From contig NZ_JACSCX010000001.1 in the NCBI RefSeq assembly GCF_014333525.1, forward strand, positions 620,001 to 684,000: a stretch of DNA of 64,000 nt. Reading direction: 5' to 3'. Below, piece by piece: positions 45,042-62,903 of this stretch. Under the pieces are notes generated by a model. It had not been told where the DNA came from, did no database searches, and saw nothing but the letters and a program-made list of their open reading frames with translations. Source of the DNA: Hymenobacter puniceus. GTDB taxonomy: Bacteria; Bacteroidota; Bacteroidia; Cytophagales; Hymenobacteraceae. Numbering within the stretch: position 1 is the stretch's first letter; each line of letters begins with the position of its first letter. The position numbers and the translations under genes are program-made.

Positions 45042-45869
45042 TTACTTCTTGCCTTTGCGGTTAACGATGAGCTGCTCGGAGTACTTGTTCTTGTTACGGG
45101 TCTTTTGACCTTTGGCGAAGATACCGTTACGGCTACGTGGGTGACCACCCGACGATTTGCCTTCGCCACCACCCATTGGGTGATCAACAGGGTTCATGGC
45201 TACACCACGAACGCGCGGACGACGACCCAACCAACGGTTACGGCCGGCTTTGCCCAGACGAACATTCATGTGGTCGCCATTGGATACTGTGCCAACCGTA
45301 GCCATGCACGTAACAAGTACCATACGCATCTCGCCGGAAGGCAATTTCAGCGTGGCATACTTGTCTTCGCGGGCCACCAACTGAGCATACGTGCCAGCCG
45401 AACGAGCCATAGCGGCACCGTTACCGGGCATCAGCTCGATGTTGTGGACGATGGTACCGAGCGGAATTTCGCGCAGTGGTAGGGCGTTGCCTACTTCTGG
45501 GGCTACACCCGAACCAGAAACGACCGTAGCACCTACCTCAACGCCCGCAGGAGCGATAATGTAACGCTTCTCGCCATCGGCGTACTGAAGCAGGGCGATA
45601 CGGGCCGTACGGTTCGGATCGTATTCAATCGTCTTCACCGTGGCTGGCACAGTGGCCTTGTCACGCTTGAAGTCGATGATACGATACTTGGCTTTGTGTC
45701 CACCGCCGATGTAGCGGTTTGACATTTTGCCCGAGTTGTTGCGGCCACCGGAGTTTTTCATGGGTGCCAACAGCGACTTCTCCGGCGTCGACGTCGTAAT
45801 CTCGTCGAAGGCCGGTGCAATGCGGAAGCGCTGACCCGGTGATGTTGGTCTTAGTTTTTTGAGTGCCAT
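45042..45869 (-). CDS. rplB: 50S ribosomal protein L2
   Basis: 275 residues. [20 protein letters not shown] at the start, then [20 protein letters not shown], and the peptidyl-transferase-proximal [20 protein letters not shown] with the conserved histidine. Standard L2, needed for subunit association and peptide-bond formation. Confidence 0.98.
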   Translation of the reverse strand: MALKKLRPTSPGQRFRIAPAFDEITTSTPEKSLLAPMKNSGGRNNSGKMSNRYIGGGHKAKYRIIDFKRDKATVPATVKTIEYDPNRTARIALLQYADGEKRYIIAPAGVEVGATVVSGSGVAPEVGNALPLREIPLGTIVHNIELMPGNGAAMARSAGTYAQLVAREDKYATLKLPSGEMRMVLVTCMATVGTVSNGDHMNVRLGKAGRNRWLGRRPRVRGVAMNPVDHPMGGGEGKSSGGHPRSRNGIFAKGQKTRNKNKYSEQLIVNRKGKK

Positions 45870-45912
45870 TACTCTTGCTTAGGAAATGCTCTTATGCAGA
45901 AAAGGGCGCAGC

Positions 45913-46200
45913 TTAGATGCCGCTGTAGAAGTCGATAACCTCGCCTTCTTTCACCGTCACGATGGCTTTCTTGCCATGTGCGCGGCGGCCCGATACCGAA
46001 CCACCTTTGGTGAACTTGGACTTCACTTTTCCATTGGTGCGGATCGTGCTGATGCTCGTTACCGTCACGCTATAGAATTGCTCGATGTCCTTTTTGATCT
46101 GAACTTTGTTGGCGCTACGCTCTACTTCGAAAACGTATTTACCTTGCTCGTTCAGGCCGGTGGCCTTCTCGGTCACGATGGGTTTTTTCAGCGTGCTCAT
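45913..46200 (-). CDS. rplW: 50S ribosomal protein L23
   Basis: 95 residues. PIVTEKATGLNEQGKYVFEV, and RSANKVQIKKDIEQFYSVTV match L23, which docks trigger factor and SRP at the exit tunnel. Its ATG touches the rplD stop codon, suggesting coupled translation. Confidence 0.97.
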   Translation of the reverse strand: MSTLKKPIVTEKATGLNEQGKYVFEVERSANKVQIKKDIEQFYSVTVTSISTIRTNGKVKSKFTKGGSVSGRRAHGKKAIVTVKEGEVIDFYSGI

Positions 46201-46838
46201 TATTCAGCAGTGGTATAGAGGTTTTCCAATGCCGTCAGGCCAGCTTCCGACAGCAGCAGCGTATCGGTGTTCAGCAGGTCGTGAGTGTTCAGCGCGATTG
46301 GCGTCGATACTTTCACCTTCTGAATGTTGCGGGCCGACAGAACCACGTTCTTGTCTACTTCGCCGGTTACCAGCAGGGTCTTCTTGCCGTTGTTCAGCTT
46401 CAGACCCGACAGGATGTTGAGGAAGTCTTTGGTTTTGGGAGCCGACAGGGAGATGTTCTCTACCAGGGCAACCTTACCATCTTTAGCCAAGGTCGAGAGA
46501 GCCGACAGACGGGCCAGACGCTTAGTCTTTTTGTTGAGCTTGAAGCCGTAGTCGCGGGGCTCAGGACCGAAAATCCGGCCGCCACCTACAAACACACCCG
46601 ATTTCATCGAGCCAGCACGGGCGCCGCCTGTGCCTTTCTGCTTCTTCAATTTCTTGGTGGTGCCGTGCACTTCATTGCGCTGCTTCGACTTATGCGTGCC
46701 CTGGCGCTGGTTGGCCAAGTACTGCTTCACGTCGAGGTACATCACGTGCTCGTTCGGCTCCAGACCGAAGATGGCGTCAGACAGCGTAACCTTGCGGCCG
46801 GTGTCTTCGCCTTTGATGTTATATACTGACAGTTCCAT
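46200..46838 (-). CDS. rplD: 50S ribosomal protein L4
   Basis: 212 residues from the ATG at 46838 (MELSVYNIKGEDTGRKVTLS); the frame extension to 47015 overlaps rplC and is not conserved. The tunnel loop is visible as KKLKKQKGTGGARAGSMKSG. In E. coli L4 represses the S10 operon through its leader; a hairpin leader stands before rplC here. Confidence 0.97.
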   Translation of the reverse strand: MELSVYNIKGEDTGRKVTLSDAIFGLEPNEHVMYLDVKQYLANQRQGTHKSKQRNEVHGTTKKLKKQKGTGGARAGSMKSGVFVGGGRIFGPEPRDYGFKLNKKTKRLARLSALSTLAKDGKVALVENISLSAPKTKDFLNILSGLKLNNGKKTLLVTGEVDKNVVLSARNIQKVKVSTPIALNTHDLLNTDTLLLSEAGLTALENLYTTAE

Positions 46839-46846
46839 CTTCAAGG

Positions 46847-47467
46847 TTATTTTTCCAGGACCACGAAAGAGTTCTTGGCACCGGGAATCGAGCCGCTCAC
46901 CACGATGAGGTTTTTGTCGGCTACAATGCGCATCACCTTCAGGTTCTGCACTTTCACCCGGTCGTTGCCCATGCGGCCACCCATGCGCATTCCTTTGAAC
47001 ACGCGCGAAGGCCACGAGCAGGCACCGATGGAACCGGGGTGACGGCCGCGGTTGTGCTGGCCGTGCGTCTGGCCACCAACACCAGCGAAGTTGTAACGCT
47101 TCACAACGCCTTGGAAACCTTTGCCTTTCGACGTACCTACTACGTCGACAAATTCACCTTCCTCGAAGAGAGAGGCGTTGATTTCGCTGCCAGCAGCGAA
47201 ATTGGCTACTTCATCCGTGCGGAACTCAACGAGTTTGCGCTTGGGAGTAGTTCCGGCTTTGGCAAAGTGACCAGCCAATGCTTTGGTGGTGTTCTTTGCT
47301 TTCTTCTCGCCGTAACCGAGCTGGATGGCCGTGTAGCCGTCCGTTTCGATGGTTTTAACCTGCGTCACCACACACGGACCTGCTTCGATGAGCGTGCAGG
47401 GAATGTTCTTCCCGTCCGGAGTGAAGAGGCTTGTCATACCGATTTTTTTACCGATGATGCCAGGCAT
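46847..47467 (-). CDS. rplC: 50S ribosomal protein L3
   Basis: 206 residues from the ATG at 47467, giving [20 protein letters not shown]; the frame to 47494 adds nine unconserved residues. [20 protein letters not shown] and [20 protein letters not shown] are diagnostic. It is the first gene of the S10/spc run here, because rpsJ is in the preceding unit behind a terminator. Confidence 0.98.
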   Translation of the reverse strand: MPGIIGKKIGMTSLFTPDGKNIPCTLIEAGPCVVTQVKTIETDGYTAIQLGYGEKKAKNTTKALAGHFAKAGTTPKRKLVEFRTDEVANFAAGSEINASLFEEGEFVDVVGTSKGKGFQGVVKRYNFAGVGGQTHGQHNRGRHPGSIGACSWPSRVFKGMRMGGRMGNDRVKVQNLKVMRIVADKNLIVVSGSIPGAKNSFVVLEK

Positions 47468-47495
47468 TCTGTTTGGGTTTAGTAAAAGACGCACA

Positions 47496-47520
47496 CGAAA
47501 ACGCCCAAGTGGCGTTTTCG
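47496..47520 (-). promoter_or_regulatory. Hairpin in the rplC leader
   Basis: CGAAAACGCC-ACTTG-GGCGTTTTCG on the minus strand: perfect 10-bp arms, 28 bases before the rplC start and just after the TAGCTTTG box. A candidate site for control of the operon, for example by L4. Confidence 0.55.
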
Positions 47521-47531
47521 GAATGGGAGTG

Positions 47532-47539
47532 CAAAGCTA
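47532..47539 (-). promoter_or_regulatory. -7 box (TAGCTTTG) for the rplC operon
   Basis: Exact TAnnTTTG match 64 bases upstream of the rplC ATG. The region before it is AT-rich, but no TTTG stands at -33. Confidence 0.6.
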
Positions 47540-47678
47540 GGAAATTGTTATGTTATATAATAGCTGCCCTCTGAAATATTTTCAGTGTCACTGCTTTAGC
47601 CCTTTTTAGCCCCCTCTGCTATTGGTTTGTCGCAACGCATAAATTGACTTATACCATTTACAAGCTTAGGTAAAAGCA

Positions 47679-47717
47679 AAACACCCCACCGGTTCCGAAG
47701 AACCAGTGAGGTGTTTC
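47679..47717 (-). terminator. Intrinsic terminator after rpsJ
   Basis: On the minus strand AAACACCTCACTGGTTC-TTCG-GAACCGGTGGGGTGTTTT, with a UUCG-type loop and a following T-rich run (TTTTGCTTTT). It separates the rpsL-rpsG-fusA-rpsJ unit from the rplC unit. Confidence 0.9.
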
Positions 47718-47743
47718 AGTAGTCAGTTGACTAAATCAGGTCC

Positions 47744-48049
47744 TCAGACTTTGATTTCAACGTCAACACCGCTGGGCAACTCCAGCTTCATCAGCGCATC
47801 TACGGTCTTCGACGAGGTCGAGTAGATGTCAACGAGACGCTTGTAGGTGCAAAGCTGGAATTGTTCCCGGCTCTTCTTGTTCACGTGGGGCGAACGGAGC
47901 ACGGTGAATTTTTCCTTGATGGTCGGCAAGGGAATCGGACCGCTTACGATAGCGCCCGTAGCCTTCACCGCCTTCACAATCTTCTCCGACGATTTATCCA
48001 CCAAGTTGTGGTCGTAGGATTTGAGTTTGATGCGAATCTTCTGGTTCAT
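47744..48049 (-). CDS. rpsJ: 30S ribosomal protein S10
   Basis: 101 residues. [40 protein letters not shown] and [16 protein letters not shown] are diagnostic. S10 (NusE) also joins the NusB/NusG antitermination complex. It is the last gene of the str operon here, 21 bases after fusA, with a terminator behind it. Confidence 0.98.
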   Translation of the reverse strand: MNQKIRIKLKSYDHNLVDKSSEKIVKAVKATGAIVSGPIPLPTIKEKFTVLRSPHVNKKSREQFQLCTYKRLVDIYSTSSKTVDALMKLELPSGVDVEIKV

Positions 48050-48070
48050 GTCTATTGAATGAAAGCGGTG

Positions 48071-50215
48071 TTAGCGAATGGCATTGCCCTTCTGCTTGGC
48101 AATGATGCCTTCAGCAAGGTTGGTCGGTACCTGGTCGTAGTGCGAGAAGGTCAGCGAAGCCGAAGCCCGGCCCGACGAGATGGTACGCAGCGTAGTTACG
48201 TAGCCGAATAGCTCCGACAGCGGAACGTCAGCCTTGATTACGTTGGCACCACCTTTGGTGTCCATGCCTTTCATGATACCACGGCGACGGTTCAAGTCAC
48301 CGGTTACCGAACCCGTGTACTCATCGGGCGAAACTACCTCTACTGCCATGATTGGCTCGAGCAGTTTCGGGCCAGCTTGCTTGCCGGCTTCACGGAAACC
48401 ACCACGGGCAGCGAGTTCGAACGACAGGGCGTCCGAGTCAACATCGTGGTAAGAACCGTAGAACAGACGCACGCGCATGCCTTCGATTGGGAAGCCAGCC
48501 AACGGACCATTCTTCATAGCTTCCTCGAAGCCTTTCTGAACTGGAGCAATGAATTCGCGCGGGATAACACCACCAGTGATATCGTTTACGAACTCCAGAC
48601 CTGGCTTCTCGGGGTCGGTCAGTTTCGGACCGAGTTCGAACACGATGTCGCCAAACTTACCACGACCACCGGTCTGCTTCTTGTACGTTTCGCGGTGCTC
48701 TACCGACTTGGTCAGAATCTCTTTGTAGGCTACCTGCGGAGCACCCTGGTTGATTTCCACCTTGAACTCCCGACGCATCCGGTCGATGATGATTTCGAGG
48801 TGAAGCTCGCCCATGCCTTTCAGTACGGTCTGGCCCGTCTCGGGGTCAGTCTGCACCACCAGCGTTGGGTCTTCCTCCACGAGTTTGGCAATAGCCATAC
48901 CCATCTTGTCCATGTCGGCCTGGGTCTTAGGCTCGATGGCGTAACCGATTACCGGCTCAGGGAAGCTCATCGACTCCAGTACCACGCGCGACTTCTCGTC
49001 GGTCAGCGTATCACCGGTTTTGATGTCTTTGAAGCCTACACCCGCAGCAATGTCACCCGCTTGAATTTTGTCAATCGGGTTCTGCTTGTTGGAGTGCATC
49101 TGCATGAGGCGCGAGATACGCTCTTTCTTGTTCGTGCGGTTGTTGTGCACATACGAGCCAGCGTCCAGCACGCCGCTGTAGCAGCGGAAGAAGCACAGAC
49201 GGCCTACGAAGGGGTCGGTAGCAATCTTGAACGCCAGGGCAGTGAAAGGCTCCGAGTTGTCGGGGTGACGCTCGATTTCCTCGCCGGTATCGGGGTTGGT
49301 ACCGATGATGGGAGGCATATCCAGCGGCGACGGCAGGTAGGCCATTACGCCATCCAGCATCGACTGTACGCCTTTGTTTTTGAACGCCGAACCGCACATT
49401 ACGGGCGAGAACTTCATGTCGATAACCGCTTGGCGGATAACAACCATCATTTCGTCGCGGGTGATGCTCTCGGGGTCTTCAAAGAATTTCTCCAGCAGAC
49501 GGTCGTCATACTCGGCTACGCTCTCGATGAGTTTCTGACGCCACTCAGCTACCGTGTCCACTAGATCCTCGGGAACCGGGATTTCGTGGTACGATTTGCC
49601 TTGGGTAGCATCATCCCATACGATAGCCTTGCCAGTAAGCAGGTCAACTACGCCTTTGAAGGTATCTTCAGCACCAATCGGAATCTGGAGCGGCACGGGG
49701 TTAGCACCCAGCTTGTCCTTGATTTCGTTGACGGCTTTGAAGAAGTCAGCACCGGCACGGTCCATCTTGTTGACGAAGCAGATGCGCGGCACCTTGTACT
49801 TGTCAGCCTGACGCCATACGGTTTCCGACTGGGGCTCTACGCCGGATACAGCGCAGAACAGAGCCACAGCACCATCAAGTACGCGCAGCGAACGTTCCAC
49901 TTCTACCGTGAAGTCAACGTGGCCGGGGGTATCGATGAGGTTGATCTTGTACTGCTTGGTGTCCGGAGTCGGGTCGCCTTGGGCGTCGGTTGGGTAGTTC
50001 CAGAAGGTGGTAGTAGCAGCCGAGGTGATGGTGATACCACGCTCCTGCTCCTGCTCCATCCAGTCCATCGTGGCGGCACCTTCGTGCACTTCCCCGATTT
50101 TATGGGTCTTACCGGTATAGTAGAGAATACGCTCCGACGTGGTGGTTTTACCAGCATCGATGTGCGCCATAATCCCGATGTTCCGGAGGTATTGCAGATC
50201 TTTATTAACAGCCAT
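48071..50215 (-). CDS. fusA: Translation elongation factor G
   Basis: 714 residues, complete. GTPase motifs: G1 AHIDAGKTT (17-25), G3 DTPGHVDF, G4 NKMDRAGAD. Domains II-V follow, with domain IV region [15 protein letters not shown] and domain [20 protein letters not shown]. It drives tRNA-mRNA translocation. Upstream, a 102-base spacer to rpsG contains AATGAGTG/CACTCATT, which can pair. Confidence 0.98.
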   Translation of the reverse strand: MAVNKDLQYLRNIGIMAHIDAGKTTTSERILYYTGKTHKIGEVHEGAATMDWMEQEQERGITITSAATTTFWNYPTDAQGDPTPDTKQYKINLIDTPGHVDFTVEVERSLRVLDGAVALFCAVSGVEPQSETVWRQADKYKVPRICFVNKMDRAGADFFKAVNEIKDKLGANPVPLQIPIGAEDTFKGVVDLLTGKAIVWDDATQGKSYHEIPVPEDLVDTVAEWRQKLIESVAEYDDRLLEKFFEDPESITRDEMMVVIRQAVIDMKFSPVMCGSAFKNKGVQSMLDGVMAYLPSPLDMPPIIGTNPDTGEEIERHPDNSEPFTALAFKIATDPFVGRLCFFRCYSGVLDAGSYVHNNRTNKKERISRLMQMHSNKQNPIDKIQAGDIAAGVGFKDIKTGDTLTDEKSRVVLESMSFPEPVIGYAIEPKTQADMDKMGMAIAKLVEEDPTLVVQTDPETGQTVLKGMGELHLEIIIDRMRREFKVEINQGAPQVAYKEILTKSVEHRETYKKQTGGRGKFGDIVFELGPKLTDPEKPGLEFVNDITGGVIPREFIAPVQKGFEEAMKNGPLAGFPIEGMRVRLFYGSYHDVDSDALSFELAARGGFREAGKQAGPKLLEPIMAVEVVSPDEYTGSVTGDLNRRRGIMKGMDTKGGANVIKADVPLSELFGYVTTLRTISSGRASASLTFSHYDQVPTNLAEGIIAKQKGNAIR

Positions 50216-50317
50216 GTCTAGTTGAATGAGTGAATGTGTGTTTGGTGAGCAGGTGGCAGCTGAACTGTGGAGTTAACCAAATCAACGGGCAGCCCATTCA
50301 CTTAAGCACTCATTTAT

Positions 50318-50785
50318 TTAGAAGCGGAAGTGCGAGAAGGCCTTGTTGGCTTCTGCCATCCGGTGCGTGTCGTCTTTCTTCTTGACGGCAGCACCTTCAC
50401 CTTTCGCGGCGGCGATAATTTCACCGGCCAACTTGTCCTTCATGGTCTTTTCGCCACGACGACGAGCGTACTGAATCAGCCACTTCGAGCCTACAGCAAT
50501 ACGACGGTCCGGACGAACTTCGATTGGAACCTGGAAGGTAGCACCACCTACGCGGCGGCTCTTCACCTCTACGGTCGGCATTACGTTGTTGAGGGCTTTG
50601 CGCCACATCTCCACGCCGCTTTCCTTGGTGCGCTGCTCAACAAGCTCGCAGGCATCGTAGAAAATGGTGTAGGCGAGGTTTTTCTTCCCGTCGTACATCA
50701 TGTAGTTGACGAACCGGGTAACCAGCGTCTCCTTGAACTTGGGGTCGGGCAGGAGGATGCGCTTCTTTGGTTTTGACTTTCTCAT
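50318..50785 (-). CDS. rpsG: 30S ribosomal protein S7
   Basis: 155 residues. [40 protein letters not shown] and [12 protein letters not shown] are diagnostic. Primary head-assembly protein of the 30S subunit; in E. coli it represses the str operon. It lies between rpsL and fusA. Confidence 0.98.
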   Translation of the reverse strand: MRKSKPKKRILLPDPKFKETLVTRFVNYMMYDGKKNLAYTIFYDACELVEQRTKESGVEMWRKALNNVMPTVEVKSRRVGGATFQVPIEVRPDRRIAVGSKWLIQYARRRGEKTMKDKLAGEIIAAAKGEGAAVKKKDDTHRMAEANKAFSHFRF

Positions 50786-50871
50786 GGGTGTAGAAATGAG
50801 CTGAGGCAGCGGGCAAGTGGGATAAGAACCATGTGCTATCCGGCACTGCGCGCTACCTCACTCGGTTTCAA

Positions 50872-51294
50872 TTACTTTTTCTTCTTAGCAGGAGCGCCTT
50901 TGCCGGCTGGAGCAGCCTGGCCTGGCTTCGGACGCTTGGCACCGTACTTCGAGCGGCGCTGCGTACGGCCGTTTACACCGGCGGTGTCAAGGGCACCACG
51001 GATGATGTGGTAACGCACGCCGGGAAGGTCTTTCACACGACCACCACGAATCAGCACGATGCTGTGCTCCTGCAGGTTGTGGCCTTCACCGGGGATGTAG
51101 GCATTCACCTCTTTGCCGTTGGTGAGGCGCACACGGGCCACTTTACGCATAGCCGAGTTTGGCTTCTTAGGCGTGGTGGTGTACACACGGGTGCAAACGC
51201 CACGGCGCTGCGGGCACGAGTCAAGGGCCGGCGACTTCGACTTCGTCGTCAGCTTCTCGCGGCCTTTTCGTACTAACTGGTTGATAGTAGGCAT
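50872..51294 (-). CDS. rpsL: 30S ribosomal protein S12
   Basis: 140 residues. [40 protein letters not shown] and [20 protein letters not shown] are diagnostic. The C-terminus is extended by a basic [17 protein letters not shown] tail. The lysines linked to streptomycin action are present: TPKKPNS (Lys, wild type) and the GVRYH region. First gene of its unit, with a good promoter 49-80 bases upstream. Confidence 0.98.
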   Translation of the reverse strand: MPTINQLVRKGREKLTTKSKSPALDSCPQRRGVCTRVYTTTPKKPNSAMRKVARVRLTNGKEVNAYIPGEGHNLQEHSIVLIRGGRVKDLPGVRYHIIRGALDTAGVNGRTQRRSKYGAKRPKPGQAAPAGKGAPAKKKK

Positions 51295-51342
51295 TTACGG
51301 AATGTTTTGTCAAGGAGGGTTCTCTCCCAAAAATTAGGCTTG

Positions 51343-51374
51343 CAAAGGTAGAAAAGTCAGGCTGAATTAGCAAA
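51343..51374 (-). promoter_or_regulatory. Full Bacteroidota promoter for rpsL (-33 TTTG, -7 TACCTTTG)
   Basis: TTTG at 51371-51374 and TACCTTTG at 51343-51350 on the minus strand, 20 bases apart, the expected spacing for the primary sigma factor of Bacteroidota. The transcript would have a leader of roughly 45 bases that includes GGGAGAGAACCCTCC. Confidence 0.85.
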
Positions 51375-51519
51375 CGAGTTGGAATAGTTTGTTTTAGGTA
51401 TTCGTCCGGTGCGGTTTCAAGCGCCCTGCAAGCCCAAAATTCACCTTCCTGCGCCAACAGCCGCTGCTAGTTGTGGATTCTCGTTGTCCGTCGACTTCCA
51501 AGGCTTACCAATTGCACCT

Positions 51520-51560
51520 AAAAAAGTCAGGGCTTCTATCTTCTCGATAAAAGCCCTGAC
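51520..51560 (-). terminator. Intrinsic terminator after the DUF3467 gene
   Basis: On the minus strand GTCAGGGCTT-TTATCGAGAAGATAG-AAGCCCTGAC followed by TTTTTT. The inner TATC/GATA also pairs. Confidence 0.9.
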
Positions 51561-51582
51561 CAACGTGGTACTATTCGCAGTA

Positions 51583-51927
51583 TTACGCCTCCCCTATCTT
51601 CCCGCCGAAGCCCATCGGGTACATCGGCGAGTCGTTTTGCTGCTTGATGGGGCCGTTGGCCTGCTCGTAGCGCTCCAGGTTTTCGGCCAGAGCGGCCTGC
51701 AGGCGCTTGGCGTGCTCGGGCGTGAGGATGATGCGCGCTTTCACTCTGGCCTTGGGCACGCCCGGCATCAGGCGGATGAAGTCGATGACGAATTCGCTGC
51801 TGCTGTGCGCAATCATGGCCAGGTTGGCGTACTCGCCCTCGGCAATGTCTTCCGACAGCTCGATGTTAATGGCGTTGGGGTCTTGCTGCTGCGGCGCGTC
51901 GGCGTCGGTTTGGTTGGGTTGGTTCAT
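51583..51927 (-). CDS. DUF3467 domain protein
   Basis: 114 residues. The N-terminus is polar (NQTDADAPQQQDPN); the domain reads INIELSEDIAEGEYANLAMI AHSSSEFVIDFIRLMPGVPK and ARIILTPEHAKRLQAAL, a typical DUF3467 sequence. Cytoplasmic, no catalytic motif, function not established. It lies between rpoC and rpsL on the same strand, a place it also holds in other Bacteroidota as far as I know, which hints at a role linked to gene expression. It follows the small membrane protein gene by eight bases. Confidence 0.85.
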   Translation of the reverse strand: MNQPNQTDADAPQQQDPNAINIELSEDIAEGEYANLAMIAHSSSEFVIDFIRLMPGVPKARVKARIILTPEHAKRLQAALAENLERYEQANGPIKQQNDSPMYPMGFGGKIGEA

Positions 51928-51935
51928 GAAGATGG

Positions 51936-52238
51936 CTATTCAGGATTTGGCTTCTGGCGGATGTACGAATATATACCTACAAGTATTGTTATTAAGAATG
52001 GGGCACTTGCTAGAACAATAATGCGCAAGTCACTCATGGGACGCGGAAACAGCCATTGATTCGCATCATTAGCCCATGCAAACTCTCCAATGAATCTCTT
52101 GAGAAAAATAAACGCCTTTATGATTCCGGCATAACAGAAAATATGCATGAGTAGGGAAAGCACAAACCTTATTATCTCTGGTAGCCTGTTATAAGTTCTC
52201 CGTGTCATTTCGATGCTGCGCTTCCATAGTATGTTCAT
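51936..52238 (-). CDS. Small uncharacterised membrane protein
   Basis: 100 residues from the ATG at 52238 (a TTG one codon upstream is possible). Two hydrophobic segments: IIRFVLSLLMHIFCYAGIIK (about 22-42) and IIVLASAPFLITILVGIYSY (about 73-93). No family recognised. The DNA is clearly more AT-rich than its neighbours, which suggests recent arrival or weak codon selection. It starts just after the rpoC terminator and ends eight bases before the DUF3467 gene. Confidence 0.55.
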   Translation of the reverse strand: MNILWKRSIEMTRRTYNRLPEIIRFVLSLLMHIFCYAGIIKAFIFLKRFIGEFAWANDANQWLFPRPMSDLRIIVLASAPFLITILVGIYSYIRQKPNPE

Positions 52239-52250
52239 CAAGTCAAGATA

Positions 52251-52287
52251 GAAAAGAAAAAGCCAGCCGGGTTTCCCCGGCCGGCTT
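52251..52287 (-). terminator. Intrinsic terminator after rpoC
   Basis: On the minus strand AAGCCGGCCGGGGAAACCCGG CTGGCTT: a GC-rich stem with a GAAA-type loop, followed by TTTTCTTTTC. Confidence 0.9.
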
Positions 52288-52310
52288 CTCTTATTTGAGC
52301 AACTACTCGC

Positions 52311-56663
<4,353 letters not shown>

Positions 56664-57011
56664 GTAGGGTAGCTGTTAGCTGTTGGCTTGTGGCTGTTAG
56701 TTGGTTCCGCTGGTCTTAAGATCAGTCGGAAAGAACAGAACAGTTCGACTCTGCGAAAAGTGCTCTGCGGGTCGGATAGGTACGCCGCGCAGTAGGTTTT
56801 GCTAGGTCTGATTGGGTAATCGTTCGTCTTTGGGCAAACACGAACCCTTGTGCAGCCAACCAGTGCCGGTATTAGCTGTCGTTCTGACCTTATCTCGGAA
56901 CGACGCCGACAGCAGTTGTTATCGGTTCCCCGAACTGCGGGTACTCTATATAAGCAGGACTTGAAAAGTGGCTGCCGATACTTGCGCATCAGCAGCCACC
57001 CCATTCAAACC
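56664..57011. other. Long rpoB-rpoC spacer
   Basis: 348 bases with no supported gene. It has a terminator-like hairpin next to rpoB (listed separately), no TAnnTTTG box, and near rpoC a run of degenerate AACAGC-type repeats (minus strand, about 56670-56703). An open frame on the minus strand runs through it but its protein (rich in Arg, Cys, Ser) has no similarity I recognise. Confidence 0.6.
56964..56999 (-). terminator. Terminator-like hairpin directly after rpoB
   Basis: On the minus strand GTGGCTGCTGAT-GCGCAAGT-ATCGGCAGCCAC followed by TTTT. It begins 12 bases after the rpoB stop codon. The short T-tract suggests partial termination or attenuation. Confidence 0.6.
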
Positions 57012-60914
<3,903 letters not shown>

Positions 60915-61175
60915 TGTATGTGGGGTTAGGAAATGGACACTGGGAGAATCCAGAACAGGGCCATTACAGTGCAGTGGCCTTGAAAAATTTCAAAAGTTGC
61001 GGGCGCACGAAAACGCAAAGCAAAACCTTGCGCTTGTGGCGTCCGTAGGCACGAAAAGCCGCAAAGCGGCGTGCAAACGAACTTCCGGCTAGTTTGTTGC
61101 CTACAAACAGGAAAAGACCTGGCTTAGTTGCCAGGCCTCTCCTTATTTGCTGGTTTTAAGAGCAGGCAGCAGAAA
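60915..61175 (-). promoter_or_regulatory. rplL-rpoB spacer with two terminator-like hairpins
   Basis: On the minus strand GGCCTGGC-AACTAA-GCCAGGTC followed by TTTTCC (61112-61137), then GCCGC-TTT-GCGGC followed by TTTT (61055-61070). A near -7 box, AACTTTTG, stands at about 60995-61002. This fits attenuation between the L10/L12 genes and rpoBC, as known in E. coli. Confidence 0.5.
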
Positions 61176-61553
61176 TTACTTAACTTCTACTTCAGCGCCA
61201 GCTTCTTCCAGTTGCTTCTTCAGCGACTCAGCTTCATCCTTAGCTACACCTTCTTTCAGGGGCTTAGGAGCGCCGTCAACCAGTTCTTTGGCTTCTTTCA
61301 GGCCCAGACCGGTCAGGTCTTTCACCAGCTTCACAACAGCCAGCTTCTGGCCACCGGCAGCTTTCAGGATCACGTCGAACGTGGTCTTCTCCTCAGGAGC
61401 GTCAGCAGCGGCAGCGCCACCACCAGCCATCATTACAGGAGCAGCAGCAGCGGGCTCGATGCCGTACTCGTCCTTCAGGATGGTAGCCAGTTCGTTTACT
61501 TCTTTTACCGTCAGGCTAACGAGCTGCTCGGCGAATGCTTTCAAATCTGCCAT
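61176..61553 (-). CDS. rplL: 50S ribosomal protein L7/L12
   Basis: 125 residues. N-terminal dimer part ([20 protein letters not shown]), Ala/Gly-rich hinge ([20 protein letters not shown]) and C-terminal factor-binding part ([20 protein letters not shown]). It forms the ribosomal stalk with L10. 62 bases after rplJ. Confidence 0.98.
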   Translation of the reverse strand: MADLKAFAEQLVSLTVKEVNELATILKDEYGIEPAAAAPVMMAGGGAAAADAPEEKTTFDVILKAAGGQKLAVVKLVKDLTGLGLKEAKELVDGAPKPLKEGVAKDEAESLKKQLEEAGAEVEVK

Positions 61554-61615
61554 TTCTGTAGATTGTTAAAAAGGGGTTGTTGGAGGAAATTGAAGTTGAA
61601 AAAGACGAGCAGCGG

Positions 61616-62170
61616 TTAGCCTGCAACCTCTTCTTTTTCGGAAAGCGTTTTGAGGATACCAGCCAGCTTGTTGCCGCCGCTCGACAGAGCAGAAATAACA
61701 TTCTTGGCAGGCGACTGGAGCAGACCGATAACGTCACCGATAAGCTCGTTTTTGCCTTTGAGCGTGCTCAACGTGCTCAGCTGGCTAGCGCCAACATAAA
61801 CACCGGCATCAATGTAGGCACCTTTGAAGGCCGGCTTCGGCTCTACGTTCTTGCCGTAGTTCTGCGCCTTGTAGAAGTCCTGCAGCAGTTTGGCAGGAGC
61901 ATTACCCGACTCTTTCGAGAACAGAATACCCGACTGGCCAACCAGTGCCGCGTCCATCTCCGACGTGTCGCCACCGAGGGTGTCGAGTGCCTTGCGGATG
62001 AACGTGTTCTTGTAGACTTTGAACTCCAGGCCGCGGTTAAAGCAAAGCCGACGGAATTCGTTGATTTTCGCCACCGACATTCCCGACGCATCGGCAATGT
62101 AGAACGCGTTGTGCGATTGGAACTTCTCGCTCAACTCGTCGACGAGGGCTTGTTTTTCTTCCCGGATCAT
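61616..62170 (-). CDS. rplJ: 50S ribosomal protein L10
   Basis: 184 residues. MIREEKQALVDELSEKFQSH, YIADASGMSVAKINEFRRLC and VYKNTFIRKALD match L10, the stalk base that carries L7/L12 dimers. In E. coli L10 represses its own mRNA. It starts 19 bases after rplA. Confidence 0.97.
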   Translation of the reverse strand: MIREEKQALVDELSEKFQSHNAFYIADASGMSVAKINEFRRLCFNRGLEFKVYKNTFIRKALDTLGGDTSEMDAALVGQSGILFSKESGNAPAKLLQDFYKAQNYGKNVEPKPAFKGAYIDAGVYVGASQLSTLSTLKGKNELIGDVIGLLQSPAKNVISALSSGGNKLAGILKTLSEKEEVAG

Positions 62171-62189
62171 ATCGTCGTGTTGATTTAAA

Positions 62190-62885
62190 TTATGCGGAAG
62201 TTACCGACGTGTCAACCGGAACAGCAGGCGACATCGTGCTCGAGAGCGTAATGCTCTTGATGTACGTGCCTTTAGCCGACGAAGGCTTCAGACGAATCAG
62301 TGTCTGAATCACTTCAATGGCGTTTTCAGCCAGCTTCTGGTCGTCGAACGACACTTTACCAACCGAGCAGTGGATGATACCGGTTTTGTCAACTTTGAAG
62401 TCGATTTTACCAGCTTTCACTTCCTGCACCGCTTTGGCTACGTCGGTCGTAACCGTACCCGACTTCGGGTTAGGCATCAGGCCACGGGGACCGAGCACGC
62501 GGCCCAGACGACCCACTTTAGCCATTACGGCCGGCATGGTGATGATAACGTCGATGTCAGTCCAGCCTTTCTCGATCTTGGCGATATAGTCGTCCAGACC
62601 AACGTAGTCAGCACCAGCTGCAGTAGCTTCGGCTTCTTTATCGGGCGTAACGAGGGCCAGAACACGAACGGTTTTGCCGGTGCCGTGGGGCAGCGTAGCT
62701 ACGCCACGTACCATTTGGTCGGCTTTGCGGGGATCCACGCCCAGACGAACGTCGATATCTACTGAGGCATCAAATTTGGTATAGGTGATGTCCTTTACCA
62801 CTTTGGCCGCTTCTACCAGATTCCGAACTTCGGTCAGGTCGTGCTTAGCAAGGGCTTCCTTGCGCTTTTTGCTTACTTGTGCCAT
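62190..62885 (-). CDS. rplA: 50S ribosomal protein L1
   Basis: 231 residues. [40 protein letters not shown], and [20 protein letters not shown] are diagnostic. L1 forms the mobile E-site stalk and, in many bacteria, represses the rplK-rplA mRNA. 18 bases after rplK. Confidence 0.98.
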   Translation of the reverse strand: MAQVSKKRKEALAKHDLTEVRNLVEAAKVVKDITYTKFDASVDIDVRLGVDPRKADQMVRGVATLPHGTGKTVRVLALVTPDKEAEATAAGADYVGLDDYIAKIEKGWTDIDVIITMPAVMAKVGRLGRVLGPRGLMPNPKSGTVTTDVAKAVQEVKAGKIDFKVDKTGIIHCSVGKVSFDDQKLAENAIEVIQTLIRLKPSSAKGTYIKSITLSSTMSPAVPVDTSVTSA

Positions 62886-62903
62886 GTCTACTCCGTCGTT
62901 AGA

